Positions 17,710 through 26,813 are shown, counted from the first letter of the stretch. The stretch is 64,000 bases of DNA from Pseudomonadota bacterium (GCA_037200975.1 JBBCGI010000001.1:3555716-3619715), one strand, 5' to 3'. A program made the numbers and translations. Notes: generated from the sequence alone by a model not told the origin.

Positions 17710-19806
17710 ATGTCGCTACATCATCGCGTCGTATTGCTTGTGTTCGGGCTGATGGTATCTGCGAGCTCGATACCGACATCCGCCGCCGGGCGAGCCGGGC
17801 AGCCCTCGTGGCAGGTCCCCAACCTGGACAATCTGGCCCCCTACACGCTGCCAGCCGCAGCGTGGAGTGATCGTCATTCGGATATCGGTATCACCTGGCC
17901 CCAGGAAACCAAGGGCGGGATACAGCAGCTAACTACCTTCGTCGGCTGGTGGGGTTCGTCGATCTCGGACCAGTTGCTCAGCTGGAGCGTGCAGGAAAAC
18001 GGGCGGCCTCTCGCGGTCACGTTCCGCTCCAGGAATTTCCGGCCCGACAAAGTCATCGAAAGTGACTCCATCGACGACATCGATCTCACGTCGACCATCG
18101 CGTTTCCCGAGCACAACGTGCTGGCGGTCGAATTCATTCTCCGCAATCCCGGCTCGCGGACCCGCACGCTCGAGGTGTCGTTCGATCATCCGGGGAAGGG
18201 AGTCGCGCCCGACTGGGAAGGTGCTTTCCCCATCGGGTTGATCACCAGCATCGACGGCGCTGCTCCGGGCTCATGGACGACGTTGTTTCAACACCGCGAA
18301 CATGGCCGCAACGTCTACGGGGTGTCCCAGTTCGTCGCGGGAATGATCGAGGGAACGCCGCTGGAACTCGTGTGCATTTCCGATCTGACGAGCCGGCAGG
18401 TGAGGCTCGAGCCTGGATCGACATCCAGGTTCACCGTTGCGCTGGCATTCGGCCGCAATCAGGGTATCGCGCAGGATGGTTTCGACAAGGCGACGGCGCT
18501 CATCAAGTCCGGTTGGACGCCGTCGGTGGAATCGGAACGCATCGCACGGCTCATTTCCTCGGCGCCCCCACTGCCGCCGAAGTATGCCGACGAAGCTTCC
18601 AGGCGACTCTATGCGCACGCGATCACCGCGTTGAATGGCCTGTTCGTCTACGGGCAGGGCGGGTACTTCGAAGGCAACCGTGTTCCTTACACGACGAAGT
18701 TCGGGGTTGCCATGCCTTACTTCTGGGACTCGATGGTCAGCGCGGTCGGCGCGCGCGAGTTCGATCCGAAGATGTCGCAGGAAACCATTGAAGCGTTTCT
18801 GCGCAATGCCACGCCACGCGGCAGCCTCCCATTCAACTTGTCGGATACCCATCGCGCCGGCGAAGGCCAGGCGCCGATCCTGGCCTGGGCCGCATGGCGG
18901 ACCTACGCGCGCAGTCACGATCGCGCGTGGCTGGCACGCGCCTATCCACGTATGCGCAGCTACGTGAATTTCTGGCTGAAATACCGCAGCAGTTCGCGCG
19001 GCCTGCTCAAGTTCAGCAACACCGGTGAAATCGCCGACAACGACGCCCGCTGGGATCCCGCGTTCGGCGGCAAACAGTATATGTATGGCATGTCCTGTCC
19101 GCCCTTGAAGGGGATCGAGTCGCCGGACGTCAATGCTTTCGTGTTCAACGAAATGAAGTTCCTGGGGCTCATATCCGCGGAACTCGGATTGCGGGACGAG
19201 AGTCGCGAATGGAACGCGAGGCGCGACAAGCTGGGCAAGCTGATCGTCGAGGCAATGTATTTCCCCGAAGAGGCGATGTTCTACGACGTCAAGGAAGGCA
19301 CCCACGAGAAATTCAGCGGCGTGAAGAATCCCAACATGTTCCTGCCGCTGTGGGCGGGAGTGCCGTTGCCTGCCAGCGAGGCAAAACGTGTCATCGAACG
19401 GCACCTGCTGAATCCCGCGGAGTTCTTCAGCCCCGACATGCCCGTGCCGAGCCTGTCGCTCGACAATCCAAGCTTCAATCCCACCGCCTACTGGCGCGGC
19501 CGCATCTGGCCGCACATCAACTATTGGATGATGGAGACCTTGTGGCGGCACGGATATGAAAAAGAAGCCGATCTCCTCGCCGACAAGATGATGCGTCTGT
19601 TCAAGACCACTCCCTGGCTGCAGGAAAATTATCCCGGCGATCCCAAGCTCATCAGCGAAATGGCGCGCGCGGCGCGCCCCGTCGAAACCGGCACCGAGAC
19701 GCGCGGACTCTACGCCCACTCCAGTTCGTCACCTGACTACAGCTGGTCGGCGGCAAGCCTCATCGAGATAGCGCTCGAAAGGTACAAGGAGCCGGACACA
19801 CCCTAA
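17710..19806 (+). CDS. GH63-like (alpha/alpha)6-barrel glycoside hydrolase, exported
   Basis: This 698-residue protein starts with a signal peptide (about 25 residues ending PTSAAG). An N-terminal beta-sandwich runs to about residue 290, followed by an (alpha/alpha)6 barrel. The barrel carries MPYFWDSMVSAVG, TAYWRGRIWPHINYW and the late SPDYSWSAASLIEIAL, which resemble GH63/YgjK and related GH37-type enzymes that act on short alpha-glucosides or alpha-galactosides. It starts 28 bases after the GH101-like gene, and its stop overlaps the receptor start by one base. The combination suggests stepwise trimming of an alpha-linked glycan before uptake. The exact linkage is not visible, and amylo-alpha-1,6-glucosidase-like families are an alternative. 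Confidence 0.7.
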   Translation: MSLHHRVVLLVFGLMVSASSIPTSAAGRAGQPSWQVPNLDNLAPYTLPAAAWSDRHSDIGITWPQETKGGIQQLTTFVGWWGSSISDQLLSWSVQENGRPLAVTFRSRNFRPDKVIESDSIDDIDLTSTIAFPEHNVLAVEFILRNPGSRTRTLEVSFDHPGKGVAPDWEGAFPIGLITSIDGAAPGSWTTLFQHREHGRNVYGVSQFVAGMIEGTPLELVCISDLTSRQVRLEPGSTSRFTVALAFGRNQGIAQDGFDKATALIKSGWTPSVESERIARLISSAPPLPPKYADEASRRLYAHAITALNGLFVYGQGGYFEGNRVPYTTKFGVAMPYFWDSMVSAVGAREFDPKMSQETIEAFLRNATPRGSLPFNLSDTHRAGEGQAPILAWAAWRTYARSHDRAWLARAYPRMRSYVNFWLKYRSSSRGLLKFSNTGEIADNDARWDPAFGGKQYMYGMSCPPLKGIESPDVNAFVFNEMKFLGLISAELGLRDESREWNARRDKLGKLIVEAMYFPEEAMFYDVKEGTHEKFSGVKNPNMFLPLWAGVPLPASEAKRVIERHLLNPAEFFSPDMPVPSLSLDNPSFNPTAYWRGRIWPHINYWMMETLWRHGYEKEADLLADKMMRLFKTTPWLQENYPGDPKLISEMARAARPVETGTETRGLYAHSSSSPDYSWSAASLIEIALERYKEPDTP

Positions 19807-21887
19807 TGATGGGATGTCTTGCGATCAGAACGCTGGCGAAAGCCATTGTCATTGCCTCGACGTTGGCATCGATGGGCGCGCTTCACGCGCAGGAGCCGGT
19901 TTCTCCGCCGGGAACCGGAGAGGTTCCTGAGCGCGTGCACTACGAGGCGTCCTGGTATCTGCAGTTCGCCCCACGCACCGCGCTCGACATGGTGAATCAA
20001 ACACCGGGTTTTGCGCCGGACTGGCGGGCGGGTGGGAATCGGCGCGGCTTGTCCGGCGCGGCCGGCAACGTGCTGATCGACGGTGAACGTCCGAGCGCCA
20101 AGAGTCAGACGCTCGCCGATATCCTGCAACGCATTCCCGCGAAGCAGGTCGTGCGCGTCGAACTTCTGCGTGGCGCCGAAGTGGCCGGCGATCCTTCGGG
20201 CGCGGCCGTATTGGCCAATGTGGTTCGCGCAAGTTCGGCGGGTGCAGGAACCTGGTCCGCCGGATTCGAGTACGCGCCGCGGCAGGATTTGGCACCCAAC
20301 GGCTATCTGTCATGGAGCGGGCGGGCCGGGCCTACGGACTATGCCATCGGCGCGTCCTCCAACAGTTTCCAGCGCGACCTGCCGGGCAGGCGTCACGTTC
20401 TGGATGCGTTGGGCAACGTGACCGCGGTGCGCATCGATGCATCGCCGCGCGAATACGTCGAGCATGCGGTCAATGCAGAGCTGGTACGCGCAGCACTCGG
20501 TGGACGTCTCGCGCTGACCGGTGAAGTTTCCTATTCGCGTTATGACGAGGACTCGACACTGCTGACCACTACACCCAGCGGCGATCGGCTCGAGGACGAA
20601 GCCAATCCTTACGCCGGGGTCACACACACTTATGAAGGCGGCCTGAACTTCGGGCGCAGCGCCGGCTCGTGGGACCTGACTCTGGCCGCATTGCTGACCC
20701 GCCGGCGCTCGGAAAGCGATGTCAGCTCGACGCATCGCAACAGTTCGGTCGTCATCGATTCTGTGTCCGTTCAAGCGCTGGCGCGCAACAGCGGCGAATC
20801 AGTCGCGCGCCTCACGGCATCGCGCAATTTCGCCGCCCATCGGATCGAGGCCGGTATCGAAAGCACCGTCAACACGCTCGATGCAGGCACGATTCAGTCG
20901 CAAGACCTCGGCGGCGGGTGGACTGAAGTCTACGTTCCGAATGCCAACGTGCGCGTCGAGGAAGGACGCCAGGAAGCCTTCGCTGGGTACATATGGCGGC
21001 CGGGCAGTCCGTGGTCGATGGAAGCCCGGCTGACGGCCGATATGTCCCGCCTGCATTTTGCGGGAGACGTCAATCGCTCGGTGGATCTCGTTTACTGGAA
21101 ACCGTTGCTGCAGATCGGCCGGCTGTTCGGCGAGCGCAACCAGCTGCAATTCCGCATGTTTCGTGACATCGGCCAACTCGATTTCAATGACTTCGTCTCC
21201 GCCCCTTCGCTGGCCGACGATGTGGTGAACGGCGGCAATCCCGCGCTGCGGCCGGAAACCTCCTGGCGCGCGGAGTTCGTGGCCGATGTGCGGATTGGCG
21301 CCGACTCGGCATTCGGCATCAAAGGGTTTCACTACCGGCTCGCCGATGCCATCGACCTGGTGCCGATCGGGGCGCCGGGAATGCAGATCGACGCGCCTGC
21401 CAACATCGGCGATGGCAAGGTCACGGGGATCGACCTCACGGGCAGCTTGCCCTTGCGGACGATCTTTCCCGGCGGCGTCATCGACGTCGTTGCAACCTTG
21501 CAGGAGTCCGAGATTGCGGATCCGATCACCGGTGCGCAACGCACGATCTCGGATTTCCAGACCGCACAGCTCAGGGCGGAATTTCGCCAGGATCTCGCGG
21601 CGCAACGTTTCGCGTGGGGCATCAACTATTCGAAGAATGCTCAGACGCAAAGATTCCGTTTCGCCGAGATCGACACGCACCGCGGCAGCCCGTCGCTCAA
21701 TCTGTTTGTCGAGACCACGGCGATCGAGGCGCTGAAGGTGCGCCTGAGCGCCTTGTCGGTTCTCGACACGGAGTTGCGCGAGCGGACCTTCTTTGCGCCC
21801 GACCGCACCGGCGCAGTTTCCTCGATCGAGAGTGGGGAACGTCGGCCAGGGAAGTGGTGGATGCTGACGCTATCGGGAAATCTTTAG
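19806..21887 (+). CDS. TonB-dependent receptor
   Basis: This 693-residue outer-membrane protein has a signal ending GALHAQ and a compact plug (ALDMVNQTPGF, then VLIDGERPSAKSQTLADILQRIPAKQVVRVELLRG). A long barrel has the recurrent D-x-T-L/W-x-L strand pattern and the NGGNPALRPETSWRAEF motif common to these receptors. The C-terminus ends in WWMLTLSGNL rather than Phe, which is acceptable but less typical. The ATG at 19806 overlaps the GH63-like stop codon, and a second ATG follows at once. It completes a three-gene glycan locus with the two hydrolases. Confidence 0.85.
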   Translation: MMGCLAIRTLAKAIVIASTLASMGALHAQEPVSPPGTGEVPERVHYEASWYLQFAPRTALDMVNQTPGFAPDWRAGGNRRGLSGAAGNVLIDGERPSAKSQTLADILQRIPAKQVVRVELLRGAEVAGDPSGAAVLANVVRASSAGAGTWSAGFEYAPRQDLAPNGYLSWSGRAGPTDYAIGASSNSFQRDLPGRRHVLDALGNVTAVRIDASPREYVEHAVNAELVRAALGGRLALTGEVSYSRYDEDSTLLTTTPSGDRLEDEANPYAGVTHTYEGGLNFGRSAGSWDLTLAALLTRRRSESDVSSTHRNSSVVIDSVSVQALARNSGESVARLTASRNFAAHRIEAGIESTVNTLDAGTIQSQDLGGGWTEVYVPNANVRVEEGRQEAFAGYIWRPGSPWSMEARLTADMSRLHFAGDVNRSVDLVYWKPLLQIGRLFGERNQLQFRMFRDIGQLDFNDFVSAPSLADDVVNGGNPALRPETSWRAEFVADVRIGADSAFGIKGFHYRLADAIDLVPIGAPGMQIDAPANIGDGKVTGIDLTGSLPLRTIFPGGVIDVVATLQESEIADPITGAQRTISDFQTAQLRAEFRQDLAAQRFAWGINYSKNAQTQRFRFAEIDTHRGSPSLNLFVETTAIEALKVRLSALSVLDTELRERTFFAPDRTGAVSSIESGERRPGKWWMLTLSGNL

Positions 21888-21912
21888 AATCCAAAGAAGC
21901 TCTCCATCAGAG

Positions 21913-22689
21913 CTAGTGCGGGATGTAATCCAGATTGATCTTGCGCGACACGGTGCCACGCGCGAGTCCGCCGTCGAATGCCGGGTCGATTTGTCCGCGC
22001 ATTTCCTGCCTTACGGTCACGTCGATGCTGCAGCGGGTGACGGCAGGAAACGAGTTCGGGAAAGCCACGAGGGGATCGATGTTGACGGATTCGCGGCCGT
22101 CGGCGTTGTCGTCGGTGCTCAGCAAGCCGGACGAATACGCGTGCGGCCCCGAAGCCATGGTGCAATCGGAGTTGTAGCTCAAGTCCACTCGTGCGGGCGC
22201 GCCGGTCGGCGACCATTCGACCACCACCGTATCGCCGTTGGTGACTTGTTGGTGGTCGGCTGGCGTTACGAAGACGAAGGGAGCGGGAACGGCGACACGC
22301 GAGTCCGGAGCGTTTCCGCCCTTCTTGCGATTGAACGACACGACGTAGTCGGCGCCTTGCTGATAGTCGAAGCGCGCGATATACGCGGGTGTGAGGAGTG
22401 AATTGTCGCCGTCCATGGTCTTGCACACACCGTTCACACAGGTGCGAAAGAAGTCGCCGCCATCCAGCCGGAACGACTCACCAGCCCCGCGGTCGTTGTA
22501 CACGTTCGCACGCGCCACCGCGATTCCCAGTTCGTTGGAGTCAACCGAGAAGTTGAGGGTCATCGCGCTGGTCGGGACGGGTCCGCCGGCAGCGCCGCTC
22601 TTGGAACTGCTCTTTGGAGCGCAGGCTTGCAGCAGCATGGCTGCGGCGGCGAAACCCATCATTCGACAGCAAAACGTGCTCGTTTGCAT
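21913..22689 (-). CDS. Hypothetical lipoprotein
   Basis: I do not recognise this 258-residue protein. It has a lipoprotein signal with lipobox LLQAC ending at Cys23. A Ser/Gly-rich linker follows, and then a beta-rich mature part with six cysteines (including CVNGVC and two later single ones) that could form disulfides in the periplasm or on the surface. A segment near residues 145-175 (PADHQQVTNGDTVVVEWSP) has the character of an Ig/fibronectin-like strand pair. I placed the start at 22689 because AAGGGGGA lies upstream and the longer start at 22719 would put the signal too far in. It converges on the TonB receptor gene with 25 bases between, and its promoter faces the remnant region at 22.7-23.3 kb. 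Confidence 0.7.
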   Translation of the reverse strand: MQTSTFCCRMMGFAAAAMLLQACAPKSSSKSGAAGGPVPTSAMTLNFSVDSNELGIAVARANVYNDRGAGESFRLDGGDFFRTCVNGVCKTMDGDNSLLTPAYIARFDYQQGADYVVSFNRKKGGNAPDSRVAVPAPFVFVTPADHQQVTNGDTVVVEWSPTGAPARVDLSYNSDCTMASGPHAYSSGLLSTDDNADGRESVNIDPLVAFPNSFPAVTRCSIDVTVRQEMRGQIDPAFDGGLARGTVSRKINLDYIPH

Positions 22690-23359
22690 TGCCTGCTCCC
22701 CCTTCAAGTGGTTAGGCATTTCTTGTTGGCCTGCGAACCTTCACTCCGACCGCGAAGCGAAACAATTATCCCGATGCGAGTAGTGGATGGCGATACCGTC
22801 GGCGGCGGCTCCTGCTACCAATGTGCGAAAGTTCCGCATTCCGGGAGTCGAGGGCGAGCACATCTCCGCCCGAGCCCATCGAGGGCATGACGTTCATCTC
22901 CAGACATCGCTTGACGAAGGCGTTGCGGGTGTACTGGCAGCCTTGATCGGCGTGAAAAACCACTAGCTGCAGCCTTCGCCGCGGCTGCTTCCACTTCCCG
23001 ATCGCGGCGATCACGTCGTCGCCGCAAGGCACGACGCGCGCGCCGCCATTCTTCGAATTTGCGTATGCAACCGGCGCAGTTTCATTCGAAACGGCGAGGT
23101 CACCCACCGTTCAAACACGGCGCCTATCTATCAGGTGGCGCTCGGCAACACGCCTGAAGAGGTTGTCGAGCTTGTCCGCAACGTCAAGGCCTTTGCCGAC
23201 GAACTCCTTCGGCGGTCGGTCGCGTTCGCGAAGTTCAAGGAGAACGATCGTGCAAAACCCGATTGCGGTGTGTTGCTCACCAACAGCTGGCAGCGAGCTT
23301 GTTCCGGAATCGCCCCAGGCCTTCAGTGGCAATCAACTCGGACGCGTTGGGGCGACGCC
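22690..23359. other. 670-bp gene-poor region with an IS remnant
   Basis: Apart from the transposase fragment at 22862-22966 I see no supportable gene here. Short open frames exist on both strands but lack ribosome binding sites and recognisable motifs. The 23120-23340 part is lower in GC than the flanks and may be further decayed mobile DNA. Confidence 0.5.
22862..22966 (-). pseudogene. IS3-family transposase (OrfB, integrase core) remnant
   Basis: About 35 residues on the minus strand read VVFHADQGCQYTRNAFVKR, then CLEMNVMPSMGSGGD. They match the rve-type DDE core of IS3 OrfB, where the second catalytic Asp lies in HSDQGSQY and the motif PSMSRxGN/PSMGSxGD follows. The reading stops resembling a transposase right after GGD, so the third catalytic Glu and both ends of the element are missing. 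No terminal inverted repeats were found. This is a dead fragment that marks past insertion and deletion at this spot. Confidence 0.7.
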
Positions 23360-23560
23360 ATGAAACTCCAGACGGTTGCGATGCTGCTCATGTTTGGCAT
23401 GTCGCTTCTCTCAATGGGTTGTGCGGTTCGCCCGTACAGAGTGGCGGTCGCCAAAATGCCGCCCTGCACCGGCGTGTGGCTGAGCCCCAACGGCGGCGCG
23501 TCGTATACCTGCACGTCGCCCGTGGAATTCGAGCGCTGGAGGCAGCGCAACGGGCTTTAG
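23360..23560 (+). CDS. Small hypothetical lipoprotein
   Basis: This 66-residue protein has a hydrophobic leader with lipobox LSMGC. The mature part is only about 45 residues and includes two further cysteines (PPCTGVW and YTCTSP). The sequence is not one I recognise. An open frame extends upstream to 23135, but those residues lack a signal and look unrelated, so I start at the ATG at 23360. It stands alone between an IS remnant and a convergent methyltransferase gene. Function is unknown; the signal and lipobox are the only firm evidence that it is real. Confidence 0.5.
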   Translation: MKLQTVAMLLMFGMSLLSMGCAVRPYRVAVAKMPPCTGVWLSPNGGASYTCTSPVEFERWRQRNGL

Positions 23561-23591
23561 AAATAGCCGCGTTCACCGAGGATGACCTCGT

Positions 23592-24395
23592 TTATCGGAT
23601 GCACCCCGTGATGAGGATACGTCCGCCGAGCAGGCGGCCGAGCGGCCGCGCTACGCTCAGCGAGAGATAGTCGAGCACGTTGACCGGAGTCCATGTTGAC
23701 GGCAAGACCCGATTGATCGCCATGTCGAAGAAGCGCGTGCGAGTCGGCGTCACGCGTTCCTGCACCTGAGCTATATCGCGCTCGCTCATCTTGCGTTCGT
23801 CTTCCGTTATGTATGGCTTGCGGCCACCGTAGACGATTCCGACGAGGCGCTTGTAGAGCACCTCGCGTACTAGCCACGAATTCCGAATGCGATCGGCCAG
23901 CGAATGCGTGTAGACCTCGTTGATGATTGCGACCGCGCCGGGTTTGCAGACACGTGCGACCTCGGTCATCGTTGCCGGAATGTCGACATGGTGCAGGATG
24001 TCGCGCGCGATCACGGCATCGAAGAACGCCGACGGATAGTCGAGCGATTCGGCTGGCATCACCCGCAGGTCGATCACAAGGCCGTCGCGCTCGGCGACTT
24101 CCCGCGCGATGCGGATCGAGTCCGGGCTCAGATCGAAGCCGTAGACCTCGGCGCCTATGGCGGCCAGAAGGCAGCAGTCGACGCCGAAGCCGCAGCCAAT
24201 CACGAGCACACGCTTGCCCTTGAGATTCGCGCGCAACACTTCCGAATACATCTGCCAGACTTGGTTCCACCATTTGCGCTTGGAGCTGGTCACGAGCGAG
24301 TAGTCGATCCGCATCGCCACATCGCGATAGGTCTCGGCGTGTTTGGCGTTGTGATATTCAAGCTCGCGACGCTGGCGATCAGTTAATTCATTCAT
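23592..24395 (-). CDS. Class I SAM-dependent methyltransferase
   Basis: This 267-residue protein has the Rossmann methyltransferase motifs in order: motif I VLVIGCGFGVDCCLLAAIGAEVYGFD, the post-I acidic residue at FDLSPDSI, and motif III-like AVIARDILHHVDIPATMTEVARVCKPGAVAIINE, typical of the Methyltransf_11 type. The C-terminal 90 residues form a helical cap with RKPYITEDERKMSERD. Small molecules such as lipids, quinones or saccharides are common substrates, but nothing here identifies one. It is monocistronic, lies in a lower-GC stretch beside an IS remnant and a tRNA-like fragment, and may have arrived by transfer. Confidence 0.85.
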   Translation of the reverse strand: MNELTDRQRRELEYHNAKHAETYRDVAMRIDYSLVTSSKRKWWNQVWQMYSEVLRANLKGKRVLVIGCGFGVDCCLLAAIGAEVYGFDLSPDSIRIAREVAERDGLVIDLRVMPAESLDYPSAFFDAVIARDILHHVDIPATMTEVARVCKPGAVAIINEVYTHSLADRIRNSWLVREVLYKRLVGIVYGGRKPYITEDERKMSERDIAQVQERVTPTRTRFFDMAINRVLPSTWTPVNVLDYLSLSVARPLGRLLGGRILITGCIR

Positions 24396-24480
24396 TTTTT
24401 GTTCCCCGTTTATTATGTGTCGCTCAAGAGGAAAAGGTGACGGCGTTTTGTGAATAGAGCGCTCCGATTTTCGCGCTGGT

Positions 24481-24501
24481 GCTCCGCCATATCAGCGGAG
24501 C
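24481..24501. repeat. Perfect inverted repeat
   Basis: GCTCCGC and GCGGAGC form a 7-bp stem around a 7-base loop, about 85 bases upstream of the methyltransferase start. It could be an operator, a terminator for read-through from the right, or a remnant of mobile DNA. No T-run follows on either strand. Confidence 0.4.
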
Positions 24502-24570
24502 AAGAGAGCTTAAATCGGCCTGGATGCTGAACGAAGCGCGTCGTAAGTTGTTGAATGGATAGAGGACATG

Positions 24571-24623
24571 ACGGCGGCACTTCTCATAATGCCGGGACAG
24601 GGGGTTCGATTTCCTTTCCACCA
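24571..24623 (+). pseudogene. tRNA-Met-like 3'-half fragment, copy A
   Basis: The stretch contains an anticodon-loop-like CTCATAA (anticodon CAT), then GCCGGGACA, the T-loop GGTTCGATT and a terminal TTCCACCA, in the order of the 3' half of a tRNA. Spacing between the T-loop and CCA is about four bases short, and no matching 5' acceptor strand is found, so it is not an intact tRNA. It resembles the fragment at 39661-39713 at about 31 of 37 aligned positions. Confidence 0.5.
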
Positions 24624-25024
24624 ATTGTTTTTGGTCGGTGAATCCCGGTCACATCGTTAGCGTTTTAAGCCGACAACATTAGGTAATACCTCTTTCCGCG
24701 GCCTCGAGCCATCGGCCTGCAATGCGCTCGCGGATCTGCTCAAGAAGTGCAAGAACGTAAGGACCATACGCCGTTGTATGTAGTTAGTCAGTCAGTGAGT
24801 TGCCAAGCCCGTGGTCCACGAAACTCGGTGCGAAAACCCTGCCGCACAGTAATACGACCACTTGGGCAGCGCGCTCCGTCTTAGGCACTTTGCTGCTGAA
24901 GCGATGGACGCCCGCTGAGTTACTTGGCGGCTGAGCATGCGGACGTTTGTGGGCTCCCCGCACGTACGCTCCCACAGAGGACTCGTCAGGCGCAGTGGCA
25001 CGCGAACGAAGCGGCGCCAGCCAA

Positions 25025-25849
25025 CTACACGGCGGTACGGGTATTGAGCGCAGCGGCGAGCGGATCGTCGGGATGGGCCGCCACGAGATGTGAGTTGTGC
25101 GTCGGCTCGACGAGCACGGCAGCCGCGCGCAGCGCCTCCACCACCGCTTCCGTAGTTTCCGGCGGAATCCAGCCCGACATGCCGATGGCTGCGTGAATGG
25201 GCTCACCCACGGTGACCGCAACCGTGTGCTGATCCACTTCCGGCTTCACCAGAATCCGAACGTATCCCTGCGCCCGGATCTCTGCGAGCGTGTCGCGAAG
25301 CGATTCGATCCCCGCAGGAAAATTCGGGATCTCCTGCCCGCTGTAGATATCGGTGACTTCGTCATCGTCCAGCTCGGCGAGCAACGCCAGGCCGATACCA
25401 CCGCGAGTCGCCGGATACAGGCCGATGCGGCCGAGCGCCTCCGATGAAGAGAATCCTGGCGGGGCGTGATAGAGATAACTCACGTTGTCGCGCCAGAGCA
25501 CGCCCATTGCGACCGTATGATTGAACCGCCGCAGCGACTCGAGCGCCGGCAGCGCGCGGCGAATCAGACCCGACGCGAACAGACTCTGCGCAGCGAGCAC
25601 GTGCATGCCGGGGCCGGCGGTGTATTTGCGATCGGCGGTCTGACGGGCGATGCCCAGTGACGCGAGAGTCTTCAGCAGGCGATTGACCCGCGTCGGGTCG
25701 AACCCGAGCCGGCGTGCGAGCTCGCGGCCACCCACAGGCGCCTCGGACGTGGCGAGCGCCTGCAACGTCGCGATTCCATCGATCAGGCTCTGGTTAGGCT
25801 GAGCGCTCTTCTGACGGGAGGCCATGGCGCGCGGGATACTAGCACTCAC
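25025..25849 (-). CDS. IclR-family transcriptional regulator
   Basis: This 274-residue protein has an N-terminal winged helix (residues 20-80: LIDGIATLQALATSEAPVGGRELARRLGFDPTRVNRLLKTL). The C-terminal IclR effector domain contains PALESLRRFNHTVAMGVLWRD and PATRGGIGLALLAE. The GTG start at 25849 overlaps the TGA of the DapA-like gene, which implies coupled translation; the ATG at 25825 is an alternative. As the local regulator of a divergent catabolic island, it is the obvious candidate to bind the two inverted repeats at 26797 and 26858. IclR proteins of sugar-acid pathways typically respond to a pathway intermediate such as a keto-deoxy acid. Confidence 0.9.
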   Translation of the reverse strand: MSASIPRAMASRQKSAQPNQSLIDGIATLQALATSEAPVGGRELARRLGFDPTRVNRLLKTLASLGIARQTADRKYTAGPGMHVLAAQSLFASGLIRRALPALESLRRFNHTVAMGVLWRDNVSYLYHAPPGFSSSEALGRIGLYPATRGGIGLALLAELDDDEVTDIYSGQEIPNFPAGIESLRDTLAEIRAQGYVRILVKPEVDQHTVAVTVGEPIHAAIGMSGWIPPETTEAVVEALRAAAVLVEPTHNSHLVAAHPDDPLAAALNTRTAV

Positions 25850-26760
25850 TTCATCCCGCCGATCAAATCCCGCAGCCGCAGGAGCAGGGCGTCCAGCTCT
25901 TTGAGGTCGTCCGCATCCAGCACGGGTCCGGGTGCGCGCGTGTACGGGCTTTCGATGAGGCCGCGCCTGAGCAGCACCTCTTTCGTGAGCCGCCAGCGAA
26001 AGATGGCCTGCATGCTGAGCAGCGGCAGGCAGTGTTCGAACAGATCGCGCGCACGCTCGACATCACCCGCGCGATGCGCCGCGAGCATCTGCACGTGGGC
26101 CTCGACGATCTCGCAGGCCGGCATCGTCCCGGCGGCACCCCGGTTCATTTCATCGATGATGTAACGTCCGCCGGCTCCGCCGAACACACCACGAAGATGA
26201 GGCACGTGTTCGCGCAGCAGGGTGGTGATGCGCTGGCCACACGGGGGCGTTTCCTCTTTTACGAGCTCGATACCGGGCGCGCCGCGCACCAGCGCGGACA
26301 ACGCGTCGACCGACAGCCCGATGCCCATCGGCTTCGGTGCGTTCTGCAGAATGATGGGCAGCCGTGAATTGCGCGCGACGTCATCCAGAAAAGTCGCCAT
26401 CCGGGGAAGATCATCGGCGAGGGCGTGCGGCGTCATGATCATTGCCGCGCTGGCGCCATGTTGCGCGCCGTGCGATGCGAAAGACGCAATGGCATCCAGC
26501 GAACCTGCGCTCGCGCCGACCACAAAATGCACGCGGCCTCCGATCCAGGTGCCGAGCAGCGCCACGAGCGCGTGACGCTCATCGGCGGTGAGCTGCTCGT
26601 ATTCACTCGCCAGGCCAGGAAACACGATGCCATCCGCCCCTGCACCAATTGCGTACTCGAGCACCTTGCGAAGACCGCCCTCATCCACCGCGCCGTGCCG
26701 GTCGAAGATGGCCGGCAGCACAGGAAATACGCCTTGGAAGGTTTGCTGTTCGATCGTCAT
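25846..26760 (-). CDS. DapA/NAL-family lyase (candidate keto-deoxy-sugar-acid aldolase or dehydratase)
   Basis: This 304-residue protein has the dihydrodipicolinate synthase family barrel. It opens with GVFPVLPAIFDRHGAVDEGGLRKVLEYAIGAGADGIVFPGLASEYEQLT. The Schiff-base lysine is expected in IELVKEETPP. The usual YNxP motif is replaced by LQNAPKP, which speaks against true DapA. Family members in sugar-acid islands are keto-deoxy-gluconate/galactonate aldolases or ketodeoxyglucarate dehydratases, so it may handle the unsaturated uronate released by the GH105 enzyme. I use the ATG at 26760; the longer frame runs through the operator. It is co-transcribed with the IclR gene. Confidence 0.8.
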   Translation of the reverse strand: MTIEQQTFQGVFPVLPAIFDRHGAVDEGGLRKVLEYAIGAGADGIVFPGLASEYEQLTADERHALVALLGTWIGGRVHFVVGASAGSLDAIASFASHGAQHGASAAMIMTPHALADDLPRMATFLDDVARNSRLPIILQNAPKPMGIGLSVDALSALVRGAPGIELVKEETPPCGQRITTLLREHVPHLRGVFGGAGGRYIIDEMNRGAAGTMPACEIVEAHVQMLAAHRAGDVERARDLFEHCLPLLSMQAIFRWRLTKEVLLRRGLIESPYTRAPGPVLDADDLKELDALLLRLRDLIGGMK

Positions 26761-26796
26761 GAGGGTCCGATGCCTCGCCTCTTTTTGGGTTGTAAC

Positions 26797-26813
26797 GTTG
26801 CTACTATAGCAAC
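26797..26813. promoter_or_regulatory. Inverted repeat (IclR-type operator candidate) before the dapA-like gene
   Basis: GTTGCTACTATAGCAAC has perfect 7-base arms and a 3-base centre. It lies 37 bases upstream of the DapA-like start on the minus strand. It matches the architecture of the element at 26858. Confidence 0.65.

Larger units (their letters stand above)
24396..25024. other. 629-bp non-coding region
   Basis: No convincing gene is present. The region contains the promoter side of the methyltransferase, a perfect 7-bp stem-loop at 24481-24501, the tRNA-Met-like fragment at 24571-24623, a TAGTTAG heptamer at 24781 and the 3' flank of the IclR gene. Its left half is AT-richer than the chromosome around it. 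Confidence 0.5.

Noticed and set aside
24571-24623. Intact tRNA-Met gene
   Set aside because: The T-loop to CCA distance is too short, the anticodon stem does not pair, and no 5' acceptor strand exists, so it is kept only as a fragment.
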